The notes under the pieces were generated by a model that saw only the letters and a list, made by a program, of their open reading frames with translations, had not been told where the DNA came from and searched no databases. Below are positions 34,547 to 43,287 of a DNA stretch of 64,000 nt, one piece after another. This stretch comes from Chitinophagales bacterium. Its GTDB lineage: Bacteria; Bacteroidota; Bacteroidia; Chitinophagales; Saprospiraceae. Positions within the stretch are counted from its first letter, which is position 1; each line of letters begins with the position of its first letter. The stretch covers positions 1 through 64,000 of the forward strand of contig JAAFJN010000007.1 in NCBI GenBank assembly GCA_013298845.1, read 5' to 3'. The position numbers and the translations under genes were made by a program.

Positions 34547-37500
34547 ATGAAGCGAAAAATTTTTACGCAATACCTCAAAGCGGGGTGGGTAGGGCTTGTC
34601 CTCCTGTGCACCGCTTTTGTGGTGCAGGCCCAAGCGGTCAGCGGTATCGTAAAAGGGGACGACGGTGACGTACTCGTAGGTGTAAGTATCCGCAACGTTT
34701 CCCAACCCGGTATCGGGGCGGTGACCGATGGCAATGGTTTCTTTTCTGTCAAATCCAATCCCGGCGATGTCCTCTCTTTGTCTTACACCGGTTACCAAAA
34801 TCTCGACGTAACGGTAGGGGCCGAAACACGCCTCGAACTGACCATGACCACCGAAGGAAATGTCCTCAACGAGGCCGTGGTGGTGGGTTATGGCTCCGTC
34901 AAACGCAGCGACCTCACGGGGGCGGTATCGTCGGTGACGGGTGAACAATTGCGCTCCAGTGTAACCACCAACTTCGATCAGGCGCTGCAAGGCCGCGTGG
35001 CCGGGGTACAGGTGACCCAAAACTCCGGCGCGCCCGGTGCTACCGCGTCCATCCGGATTCGCGGTGCCAGTTCCATTAACCTTTCCAGCGAACCACTTTA
35101 TGTCATTGACGGTATTCCGATTCAGGGCGATGGTTACGGCGTGGCGGGTTTTGATTGGTCCGGCGGTGCCAACGGCCAAAATCAGGTGAACCCTTTGTCG
35201 GCTATTAATCCCGCCGATATTGTGAGCATCGAAGTGTTAAAAGATGCCTCCGCAACGGCCATTTACGGTGCCCGCGCGGCCAATGGGGTCGTATTGGTGA
35301 CCACAAAACGCGGCAAACCAAACGAATCTCGTATTTCGTACAGTGGTTTTTACGCCAATCAGATGGTGGGCAAAACCTTAGACATGATGAATCTTTCCGA
35401 TTTTGCCGAATACCAATTGCAGGTGTCGCGCGACCTCGGTTTACCGCCCAACCAACGTTACCTCGATCCTACGTTGCTGGGCGAGGGCACCAACTGGCAA
35501 AATGAAGTTTTCCGAAATGCCGGTATGCAAAGCCACCAACTCAGCGTAACGGGCGGCACTAAAAACACCAATTACGCCATTTCCGGTTCGGTTTTTGACC
35601 AGGATGGTATCATTATTGGCTCTAATTTTAAACGCCAAACGGTGCGCCTCAACCTCGATAATCAGGTGCGCACCTGGATGAAAGTGGGCGGTAGTTTTTC
35701 GTTTGCCAATATTGACGAAAAAATTACCCTCAACGACGGCGGCGACGGCGTTGTCAGCCAGGCTCTGGTGATGCAACCCGACGTGGCGGTGCGCGATTTT
35801 AACGGCAACTGGGCCGGTCCCGAAATTCAGGCGGGTGCTTCTACCTGGAACCCGGTGGCGTTGGCGTTGTTGCGCAACAATACCTTGGGCCGCAAACGTG
35901 TCATGGGTAATTTCTTCGGCGATATTAACCTGTGGAAAGGGATGACGTTCCGTTCCGAAATTGGTATGGACGATAACCGCTCCATTAATAAGTCGTTCCA
36001 ACCCACCTATAAATTTGGTATTCTCGAAAACAACGAGAACCAATTGCGCCAACGCGATGAATCCAGTTTTTTCTGGGTTTGGAAAAATTACCTCACGCAG
36101 GAAGTGCATTTTAGCGAAAAATCACACCTCACGGTATTGCTCGGTCAGGAAGCCCAAAAATCCGCTTGGGAAGGTACCGACGTGCGCAAACGCAATTTTG
36201 CCTCCAACGATATTCAGGTGTTGAGTGAAGGAGAGGATTCGCCCATTCCGCCCAGCGGCTGGAAAGACGCGGCCACCATCGCTTCTTATTTTGCCCGTGC
36301 AAACTATAATTTTAACGACAAATATTTCGCAACGTTTACCCTGCGCGCCGACGGTTCCTCTAAGTTTGGTCCCGAAAATCGCTGGGGTTATTTCCCTTCC
36401 GGCTCGGTGGCCTATCGCCCGTCCAATGCCCTCAAAGTGCGTTTGGGTTACGGCGAAGTGGGTAATCAGGGCATCCCGAATTACCAGTTTGGTTCGGCTT
36501 TGCTAACGGTCAACACGCCATTTGGTACCTCGTATCGCCCGGCCAATATCCCTAATCCGCAGTTGAAATGGGAAGCAACGCGCCAGTGGAACCTTGGTTT
36601 TGACGTGACGTTGATCAAAAACCGCATTGATGCCACGGTGGATGTTTATTCCAAAAAAACCGATGGCCTTTTGTTGCAGGTATTTGTGCCCAATTACCTC
36701 GGTGGTTCTTCGTACGCCGACATTGGTGCGCCGTACGCTAACGTGGGCAAAATGGAAAACAAGGGTATTGACCTTTCCATTAATTCCCGCAACGTGCGCC
36801 GCAAAAATTTCTCGTGGAATACCGACCTCACGTTCTCGCTCAACCGCAATAAAGTAACGGCCCTGAACGACGACGGCGCTATTTTCTGGCGCAACCTCTA
36901 CTGGTATTCGGAGTTCCAAACGGCTACCCAAACGGCCGCCGGATTACCCATCGGGCAATTCTACGGCTACGTTACCGAAGGCATTTTTAAAGATGAAGCC
37001 GATATTTTGGCGCACGCCGTTCAAATTAACGACCCCAACAACGATGGCAAAAACCTCGTGGACAAACGCGCCGGGGTGTGGATTGGCGATGTCAAATTTA
37101 AAGACCTGAACGGCGACGGGAAAATTAACTCGCTCGACCAACGGGTAATTGGCGACCCAAACCCCGACTTTACCTTCGGCGTAAACAACACCTTCCGCGC
37201 CGGTCCGTTCGATTTGGTGGTGTACCTCAATGGCTCTTACGGGGCCGATATCCTCAATTACCAACGCGTAATGACCGAGGGCATGACCAGTGTATTCAAC
37301 AACCAATCGGCCAACGTGGCCAACCGCGCGGTGTACGGTTACGTGGACCCTGCCGGTTCGGACCTCGACCCGAAAAACGTGTACCTGGCCAATACCGAAG
37401 CCACTTTGCCGCGCCCAACGACGACGGACAACAACCGGAACACGCGCATGAGCGACCGTTGGATTGAAGATGGTTCGTATCTGCGCCTGCAAAACGTGCG

Positions 37501-37717
37501 CCTTGGTTACACGTTGCCCAAAACAATGTTGGCCAAATACCGCGTGGCGAACCTGAAAGTGTACGTGAACGCGCAAAACCTTTATACACTCACCAATTAC
37601 TCTGGTTACGATCCCGAAATCGGGGCATTTAACCAAAGCCCATTGTTGCAAAATGTGGATATGGGCCGTTATCCAACGCCACGGGTATTCACTTTTGGCA
37701 TTGACGCGGAATTTTAA
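34547..37717 (+). CDS. SusC-like TonB-dependent outer-membrane transporter
   Basis: A 1056-residue protein. A signal peptide (MKRKIFTQYLKAGWVGLVLL...QAQ) is followed by a carboxypeptidase-like regulatory domain (VSGIVKGDDGDVLVGVSIRN ... TDGNGFF), a TonB-box-like stretch (EAVVVGYG), the plug (LQGRVAGVQVTQNSG, IRIRGASS, PLYVIDGIP, IEVLKDASATAIYGARAANG) and a 22-strand-type barrel ending in FGIDAEF. All SusC family hallmarks are present. It imports oligosaccharides with the SusD partner encoded 12 bp downstream. The locus context (GH26, GH5-like) suggests manno-oligosaccharides. Confidence 0.95.
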   Translation: MKRKIFTQYLKAGWVGLVLLCTAFVVQAQAVSGIVKGDDGDVLVGVSIRNVSQPGIGAVTDGNGFFSVKSNPGDVLSLSYTGYQNLDVTVGAETRLELTMTTEGNVLNEAVVVGYGSVKRSDLTGAVSSVTGEQLRSSVTTNFDQALQGRVAGVQVTQNSGAPGATASIRIRGASSINLSSEPLYVIDGIPIQGDGYGVAGFDWSGGANGQNQVNPLSAINPADIVSIEVLKDASATAIYGARAANGVVLVTTKRGKPNESRISYSGFYANQMVGKTLDMMNLSDFAEYQLQVSRDLGLPPNQRYLDPTLLGEGTNWQNEVFRNAGMQSHQLSVTGGTKNTNYAISGSVFDQDGIIIGSNFKRQTVRLNLDNQVRTWMKVGGSFSFANIDEKITLNDGGDGVVSQALVMQPDVAVRDFNGNWAGPEIQAGASTWNPVALALLRNNTLGRKRVMGNFFGDINLWKGMTFRSEIGMDDNRSINKSFQPTYKFGILENNENQLRQRDESSFFWVWKNYLTQEVHFSEKSHLTVLLGQEAQKSAWEGTDVRKRNFASNDIQVLSEGEDSPIPPSGWKDAATIASYFARANYNFNDKYFATFTLRADGSSKFGPENRWGYFPSGSVAYRPSNALKVRLGYGEVGNQGIPNYQFGSALLTVNTPFGTSYRPANIPNPQLKWEATRQWNLGFDVTLIKNRIDATVDVYSKKTDGLLLQVFVPNYLGGSSYADIGAPYANVGKMENKGIDLSINSRNVRRKNFSWNTDLTFSLNRNKVTALNDDGAIFWRNLYWYSEFQTATQTAAGLPIGQFYGYVTEGIFKDEADILAHAVQINDPNNDGKNLVDKRAGVWIGDVKFKDLNGDGKINSLDQRVIGDPNPDFTFGVNNTFRAGPFDLVVYLNGSYGADILNYQRVMTEGMTSVFNNQSANVANRAVYGYVDPAGSDLDPKNVYLANTEATLPRPTTTDNNRNTRMSDRWIEDGSYLRLQNVRLGYTLPKTMLAKYRVANLKVYVNAQNLYTLTNYSGYDPEIGAFNQSPLLQNVDMGRYPTPRVFTFGIDAEF

Positions 37718-37729
37718 AAAACGAATATC

Positions 37730-39397
37730 ATGAAAAACAGCATAAAATTTATAGCAGTACTGTGCCTGAGCCTGTTGGCTAATAGTGGCTGTCAAAAAGA
37801 TTTTTTGGAAATTGAGCCGGTGGACAAACTGACGCAGGACAATTTTTACAAAAATGCTACCCAAATCCGGGCGGCCACGGCCTCTTTGTACGGGTTTCCC
37901 TGGTTCGATTTTAACGACAAGTTTTATTGGTTGGCCGGCGATTTGCTGGCGGGCAATATGTACTACACTTTCGATCAGGAAGGCCAGTTTTTTTATTTCA
38001 GTTACGGCGAGGGTAATGCCTATTTGTCGGGTGGCTGGAAAGGTTTGTACCGCGTAGTATCGTACGCTAATTCCATTATCAACGATATGCCGCGCATTGC
38101 CCGCGCCAACAACGTAGCGCAGGATGTTATTGACAAAGCCCTCGGCGAGGCGCGTTTTATTCGTGGAACGGCCTATTATATGTTGGCCGAATATTGGGGT
38201 GAAGTGCCCATTGTGGAAAATTCTTCCGAATTGGTGGCTGCCAATAACCTGAAATTGCCCAAAAATACGCGTTCCAGCGTGTATGAAATGGCCCGCCGCG
38301 ACCTTTCGTACGCTGCCGATGTGTTACCCGCCGTGGACCCCACGCCGGGCCGGGCCACCAAATGGGCTGCTAAAGCAACGTTGGCCAAATTGCACCTGAC
38401 CATGGCCCAAAACCTGAGCGAGGGTGCTTCGGCTACCAATTTTGCCACTGCCCAAGCACTCGCCGCCGAGGTTATTGAACAAAGTGGCCTCGCTTTGATG
38501 CCCAATTACGCTGATTTGTTCAAAATTGAGCACAACAACAGCGCCGAGTCCCTTTTTGCCCTCCAGTGGATGGAAGGTGGCTACGCGTTTGGCAACAGCC
38601 GCCAGGCCAACTGGGCGCGCAGTTCGTACATCACCGGTAACTCCGAAGCCTGGGGCGGCGGCAAATGTATGACCCTCGACTTTATGCAAAGTGTGGAGCA
38701 GGGCGACAAACGCCGTCCGGCGATTTACATGGCTCCCGGCGACCGCTACCCCGAAATTCGCAAAGCCAGCGGCGGATACGAGTACCAAATTGTGTTGCGC
38801 GACCCGGCGGACCCCAATGTGGTGCTTGAAAATGCCACTCCGGTGCTCAATAGCCTGAAAAAATACGTGGTTGGTTCTGCCGAAGACAACGGTGGAAAGG
38901 TTTCGACCGGACAGGCAACGGCCCTGAACCAATACGTTATTCGCCTTGCCGATGTTTATTTGATCTACGCCGAAGCCACTTTGGGCGCGGCGGGTTCTAC
39001 TTCGGACGCGAAAGCGCTCGAATATTTTAATGCAATTCGTTCTCGGGCTGGATTGTCCCCGAAAACATCTATAACCTTTAACGACATTTTTAAAGAGCGT
39101 CGAGTCGAATTTGCGCTGGAAAGTATTGCATGGTTCGATGTAAAACGCTGGTACTATCGCGAGTCTTCCGCAGCGTTGGCTTATTTAAACAGCCAACAGC
39201 GGGAGTACACCTATTATCGCGATCAATCACCCAATGCCGCTGATGAAAATCTGGTGGCTGGGTATATTTTAAATCCGCCGCCATCGGCAATTACCATTTC
39301 GGCAGCACAAATGCAGTTGCCCATTCCGGCCGCTGATGTGGTGTTTAACCCGCTTTTGGCCGCCGGTGAACCCGCGGTGGAATACGAATTCAAATAA
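37730..39397 (+). CDS. SusD-like starch-binding outer-membrane lipoprotein
   Basis: A 555-residue lipoprotein: signal peptide MKNSIKFIAVLCLSLLANSGC, followed by QKDFLEIEPVDKLTQDNFY, the typical RagB/SusD start. It has TPR-like helices (YANSIINDMPRI, ALGEARFIRGTAYYMLAEYWGEVP), the family motif NQYVIRLADVYLIYAEA and the C-terminal FKERRVEFALESIAWFDVKRW. The protein forms the lid on the SusC transporter and binds glycan at the cell surface. Length and domain order are normal. Confidence 0.95.
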   Translation: MKNSIKFIAVLCLSLLANSGCQKDFLEIEPVDKLTQDNFYKNATQIRAATASLYGFPWFDFNDKFYWLAGDLLAGNMYYTFDQEGQFFYFSYGEGNAYLSGGWKGLYRVVSYANSIINDMPRIARANNVAQDVIDKALGEARFIRGTAYYMLAEYWGEVPIVENSSELVAANNLKLPKNTRSSVYEMARRDLSYAADVLPAVDPTPGRATKWAAKATLAKLHLTMAQNLSEGASATNFATAQALAAEVIEQSGLALMPNYADLFKIEHNNSAESLFALQWMEGGYAFGNSRQANWARSSYITGNSEAWGGGKCMTLDFMQSVEQGDKRRPAIYMAPGDRYPEIRKASGGYEYQIVLRDPADPNVVLENATPVLNSLKKYVVGSAEDNGGKVSTGQATALNQYVIRLADVYLIYAEATLGAAGSTSDAKALEYFNAIRSRAGLSPKTSITFNDIFKERRVEFALESIAWFDVKRWYYRESSAALAYLNSQQREYTYYRDQSPNAADENLVAGYILNPPPSAITISAAQMQLPIPAADVVFNPLLAAGEPAVEYEFK

Positions 39398-39415
39398 GTG
39401 ATGCTTCGGCGCTGC

Positions 39416-39453
39416 CGGTTTTGTGCACAAAAAAATTCAGATGCACAAAACCG
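39416..39453. promoter_or_regulatory. Intercistronic hairpin between susD and the glycan-binding protein genes
   Basis: A perfect 12-bp stem (CGGTTTTGTGCA, 39416-39427, with 39442-39453) and a 14-base loop, 18 bp after the susD stop and 41 bp before the next start. It lacks a strong T-run, so partial termination or mRNA 3'-end stabilisation is likelier than full termination. Confidence 0.6.
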
Positions 39454-39494
39454 GGTGGCGCTGAGTGTACATTCAAAAACGTAAAAACTGTATT

Positions 39495-40676
39495 ATGAAA
39501 TTTTTTGTAAAAATAAACATATTTCTGTTGTTTTTGGCTTTGGGTGCGGGCTTGGTGAGTTCGTGCCGTAAGGAAAAAGACACATCCCGCGATTGTCCGG
39601 GTACACCGGCCATTAGTTATATCCGCTCCACGGAAGCCGTTAAATCGGATTCTTTGATCGTGGGCAGTTTTATGGGCAGCCTGATCGCCATTGTGGGCGA
39701 AAACTTGTGTAATGCTCAGCAAATGTGGTTCAACGACCAAAAAGCCGTATTGAACCCCACTTATGTCACCGAAAACACCATTTTGGTCAACGTGCCCAGC
39801 ACGGTTCCGGTGGAGGTGACCAATAAAATTCGTATTCTTTTTGCCGATGGCTCGGAGTTGCTCCACGATTTCAGTGTCAATGTGCCCGCGCCAACGCTCA
39901 CCAAAATCAAGTGCGAATACGTACCCGACGGTGAATTGGTGGAATTGGAAGGCGATTTTTTCTTTGAACCCCTCAAAGTGGTGTTTGAAGGCGATGTGCA
40001 GGCCGATGTGGTGGCTTTGGACAAAACCCACCTCTCGGTACGCGTGCCATCGGGCGCACAACCCGGCCCCCTCAAAATCCAGACGAACTTTGGTACCATA
40101 AAATCCAAATTCTTTTTCCGCGATAACCGGAATATTATTTTGGACTACGATGCCAAAAAACACGAAACCTGGACGGCTCCCATCGGCAACAACGATCCCG
40201 CCGGATGTTCGGGCGATTACGCTTTTTTCAAATCGGCGGCCAACAGCGCCTGGCAGTGGACGAACGAACTCACCATGCAATATTGGGCACCCCGCGGTCG
40301 CGGCAACGTACCGGTAGCGCAGGGTTTGGTGAGCGACCTGGCTTTAAAATTTGAAGTAAACGTACCGCAGGAATGGCGCGACGTGCGCATGGAAATTTTC
40401 TTTAGCCCCTTCGCCGACGACCACGGCCGCGACGGTGCCGTTCACGCCCGTTGGCAACCCTGGAAAGCGGGTCCGTACAAAACCAACGGCTGGGAAACCA
40501 TTACCATTCCGCTCAAAGATTTTAAATACGGCAAAGATGACTCCGACGAAAACGGCACCAAATCCATCACCAACCTCGGCAGTTTGACCAACGTTGTGAT
40601 GATGATGTTTGGTCCGGCGGCAGGCCCCAATCCGGTGCATATCTGTTTTGATAACATTCGGGTAGTTCCTCTTTAG
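39495..40676 (+). CDS. Surface glycan-binding lipoprotein with IPT/TIG domains (SusE-position)
   Basis: A 393-residue lipoprotein (lipobox LVSSC; ATG at 39495 chosen for its signal peptide). Residues about 35-210 form two IPT/TIG-like immunoglobulin folds (IAIVGENLCNAQQMWFNDQKA; LVELEGDFFFEPLKVVF). The C-terminal about 170 residues, with HARWQPWKAGPYKTNGWETI and HICFDNIRVVPL, are the xyloglucan-binding-protein-type domain of SGBP-B proteins. It presents glycan to SusCD at the surface. It is paralogous in its C-terminal domain to the next gene, 15 bp downstream. Confidence 0.88.
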   Translation: MKFFVKINIFLLFLALGAGLVSSCRKEKDTSRDCPGTPAISYIRSTEAVKSDSLIVGSFMGSLIAIVGENLCNAQQMWFNDQKAVLNPTYVTENTILVNVPSTVPVEVTNKIRILFADGSELLHDFSVNVPAPTLTKIKCEYVPDGELVELEGDFFFEPLKVVFEGDVQADVVALDKTHLSVRVPSGAQPGPLKIQTNFGTIKSKFFFRDNRNIILDYDAKKHETWTAPIGNNDPAGCSGDYAFFKSAANSAWQWTNELTMQYWAPRGRGNVPVAQGLVSDLALKFEVNVPQEWRDVRMEIFFSPFADDHGRDGAVHARWQPWKAGPYKTNGWETITIPLKDFKYGKDDSDENGTKSITNLGSLTNVVMMMFGPAAGPNPVHICFDNIRVVPL

Positions 40677-40691
40677 TTAAAAATAAATATC

Positions 40692-42809
40692 ATGCAAAAC
40701 ATCATAAAAAAATACCTGTTGCCCTTATCGCTGCTCACGATGTTGCTGGCGATGTTTTTAGTGGTAGAATCGTGTAAAAAAGACGACGATACCGACGAAT
40801 CACTCATTGTGCTCAACAGTTTTGGGCCTTCTCCGGCGTTGCGCGGGGGCGATTTGCGTTTTATTGGTAAAAATATGGACCAGGTAACGGCCATTATTTT
40901 GCCCAATGGCGTAGAAGTCACGACGTTTAAATCAAAAACGCCCACGCAAATTGTGATTACCGTTCCCGAAGCGACCGTTAATGGCCGCGTTACCCTCAAA
41001 ACACCGCAGGGCGACATTCAGACTAAAACGGAACTGACGATTTCGGAACCCATTAAACTTACTTCTTTTGCTCCGGCCAAAGTGCGCCCCGGCGGCGTAT
41101 TAACCATCGAGGGCGATTACCTCAATTTGATCAAAGAAGTAATTTTTAGCAATAAAAAATCGGTGTTGTCCACGGCTTTTGCCAGCCAAACCAAAACCAA
41201 AATTGAAGTACCCGTTCCGGCGGATGCGCAATCGGGTATTATCGTGATTTCTAACGGCCTGGCCGACCCCATCCTGATTGAATCCACCACGGCCCTGGAA
41301 GTTACCCTTCCGTTGGGCGCAACGCTGGCCCCAAATCCGGTAAAAGCGGGCAGCACCCTGACCATTTCCGGTACCGATATGGATTTGGTAAAAGAAGTGG
41401 TTTTCCCCGGCGGCGGCAAAGTGAGCACATTTAGCAGCCAAACGGCCGAAAAAATTGAACTTTCCGTACCCGCCGACGCCAAAGACGGTGAAGTGCGTTT
41501 GGCGGCGCAATCGCTGGTAGAAACCCCGGTTGCGGTGGCCATCGAACTGTTGTTGCCAACGGTGAGCGGCCTTGCGCCCAATCCGGTAAAACCCGGCACG
41601 ACGGTGACCATTTCCGGTACCAACCTCGATCTGGTGACCTCGGTAGGATTTGGCGGCGGCAAATCGGGCGTAATTCAGGGCGGCGGCACGGCCACGGCCA
41701 TTACCGTGAGTGTGCCCGTGGATGCCCAAACTGGCACCGTACAATTGGGTACGGCTTCGGGTAAATCGGTGACAACGGCGAATTTGGAGATGGTAAAACC
41801 GTCCATTACCGGCATGAGTCCCACCGATATTCAGTTTACCAACGAACTCACCATCACCGGGGCTAACCTCGATTTGGTGACCAATGTTAAGTTTTCGGGT
41901 GGAAAAGAAGCCGCTCCGACCAGCGCAACGGCCAACGAACTCAAAGTGGCGGTGCCCGTAGGTACCACCAATGGCACCATAACGGTGGTTGCGGCCAACG
42001 GTGATGAAGTAACTTCCGCGGTTTCGTTGAATATTTTGGCTTCTACCTCGGCGACCATTACCAATATGCCCACCGATGCCAAACCCGGCCAGATGATTTC
42101 CATCGAAGGCACTAATTTGGCCGAAGTTACCGAAGTCATTTTCCCCATTGACGTCACGGCCACGATGTTTGGCCAAAAAACCGACGTTTTGATTCAGGTC
42201 ATCGTTCCGGCAACCGTAAAAACGGGTTTGGGCACCATTCAACTCAAAACCGCAGCGGGCGAAATCATTACCTCGCCGGTGATTAATATTCAGGGCGTTG
42301 ATCCGGTGGCCGATCCGTCGTTGGTATTTTTCAACTTCGACGGCCTCGACGCATGGTGGGGCGACGCGGGTGGACCCGAAAATGACCCTGCTCTGTCGCT
42401 AAACGGCACCAATTACCACCGCGTGAACAAAGAATGCAACGGTTGGACGGGCTTTTTCTGGCGCAACGGGGCCAATAATTTCCCCGGCGCTGTGATCGGT
42501 ACCAACGTGGCCAATTACGTGCTGAAATTCGACATTAACGTGTTGGAACCTATCACCGGCGGTGAATTTTCCTGGCGTTTGAAAGGCTCATCGGGCGATC
42601 ACTGGTATTCCTGGAAACCGTGGGAAGCGACTGGCTCTTACGTCACCAGCGGCTGGGTAACGGTTACGATTAACCTCACCGATTTCTACGCGGGCGCTAA
42701 TCCATTGGCCGATTTGTCCACCATCAACGAAGATTTCGGGGTGGCCTTCAACGCTGGTACTTCGAAAGTAAACGCCTGCATTGATAACGTTCGCTTCGAA
42801 CTGAAGTAA
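40692..42809 (+). CDS. Multi-IPT surface glycan-binding lipoprotein
   Basis: A 705-residue lipoprotein (MLLAMFLVVESC lipobox). About six or seven tandem IPT/TIG repeats of about 80 residues follow, each with a G.TLTI.G.(N/D)LDLV..V.F core (for example LAPNPVKAGSTLTISGTDMD and LAPNPVKPGTTVTISGTNLD). A C-terminal glycan-binding domain (WYSWKPWEATGSYVTSGW ... ACIDNVRFELK) resembles that of the preceding protein. The repeat array probably acts as a spacer carrying the binding domain far from the membrane. A large repeat-filled spacer follows before the mannanase gene. Confidence 0.88.
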   Translation: MQNIIKKYLLPLSLLTMLLAMFLVVESCKKDDDTDESLIVLNSFGPSPALRGGDLRFIGKNMDQVTAIILPNGVEVTTFKSKTPTQIVITVPEATVNGRVTLKTPQGDIQTKTELTISEPIKLTSFAPAKVRPGGVLTIEGDYLNLIKEVIFSNKKSVLSTAFASQTKTKIEVPVPADAQSGIIVISNGLADPILIESTTALEVTLPLGATLAPNPVKAGSTLTISGTDMDLVKEVVFPGGGKVSTFSSQTAEKIELSVPADAKDGEVRLAAQSLVETPVAVAIELLLPTVSGLAPNPVKPGTTVTISGTNLDLVTSVGFGGGKSGVIQGGGTATAITVSVPVDAQTGTVQLGTASGKSVTTANLEMVKPSITGMSPTDIQFTNELTITGANLDLVTNVKFSGGKEAAPTSATANELKVAVPVGTTNGTITVVAANGDEVTSAVSLNILASTSATITNMPTDAKPGQMISIEGTNLAEVTEVIFPIDVTATMFGQKTDVLIQVIVPATVKTGLGTIQLKTAAGEIITSPVINIQGVDPVADPSLVFFNFDGLDAWWGDAGGPENDPALSLNGTNYHRVNKECNGWTGFFWRNGANNFPGAVIGTNVANYVLKFDINVLEPITGGEFSWRLKGSSGDHWYSWKPWEATGSYVTSGWVTVTINLTDFYAGANPLADLSTINEDFGVAFNAGTSKVNACIDNVRFELK

Positions 42810-42817
42810 AAGGGTTT

Positions 42818-43226
42818 TTGAAGGGTTGAATTGGTTTTGCCCGTTGTAGGGTAGCCACAAGGGCTACCCGTACATTGTTGCTCGTTGTAGTATATACGTT
42901 TTCGTCCGTTGCGACATACACGTTTTGAGGTGTGCCAATCTGCCAAATCTTCCAGATTTGGTAGATTTATGCCGCTAATGTGCCCACCCCGCAGGGCTTG
43001 GTTCATGTAGCACTTTATGTGCTGAAAAAACGTGTACGCTACAACGGGCAAAACAAGTTCAACCCTTCACAGTCTGTGGAAAAAATCTACCAAATCTGAA
43101 AGATTTGGCAGATTGACACGCTCTTGGGTGGTGAATTCGGCCTGGAAAAACGTGTACGTCGCAACGCGCCAAAACGTGTACGCTACAACGGGCAAAACCA
43201 ATTCAACCAATTCAACCCTTCAAACC
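42818..43226. repeat. Nested imperfect inverted-repeat element (about 400 bp)
   Basis: The left half (42818-42968) and right half (43083-43226) are imperfect reverse complements in the same block order. Outermost are the GAAGGGTTGAATTGGTTTTG / CAAAACCAATTCAACCCTTC blocks with the motif GCCCGTTGTAG, then CGTTGCGACRTACACGTTTT blocks, then AATCTGCC palindromes (42936-42968; 43083-43115, one mismatch between copies). Extra hairpins are nested inside, such as GGGTAGCC-ACAAG-GGCTACCC (42849-42869). The centre also repeats CGTGTACGCTACAACGGGCA (43031-43050; again 43175-43194). No ORF of note. It fills the space between the lipoprotein and mannanase genes. Confidence 0.7.
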
Positions 43227-43228
43227 AA

Positions 43229-43281
43229 TTCAACCCTTCTCCACCACTTCAACCCTTCTCCACCACTTCAACCCTTCTCAA
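43229..43281 (+). repeat. 19-bp tandem repeat directly upstream of the mannanase gene
   Basis: The unit TTCAACCCTTCTCCACCAC occurs at 43229-43247 and 43248-43266, with a partial third copy from 43267 to about 43280. Shorter TTCAACC units continue upstream. It ends 7 bases before the ATG at 43288, so copy number would alter the leader next to the start codon. Confidence 0.85.
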
Positions 43282-43287
43282 GAAAGT

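Noticed and set aside
36944-37864. Minus-strand open frame opposite the SusC and SusD genes
   Set aside because: It spans two real genes with strong family matches and has no recognisable features.
41100-42242. Long antisense open frame (380 codons) opposite the IPT lipoprotein gene
   Set aside because: It is a shadow of the GC-biased repeat codons of the plus-strand gene: composition is Gly/Arg/His-rich, repeats follow the sense repeats, and no domain or signal is seen.
42818-43281. CRISPR-like array from the repeated short units
   Set aside because: Repeats are inverted or directly tandem with no unique spacers of constant length, and no cas genes are present.
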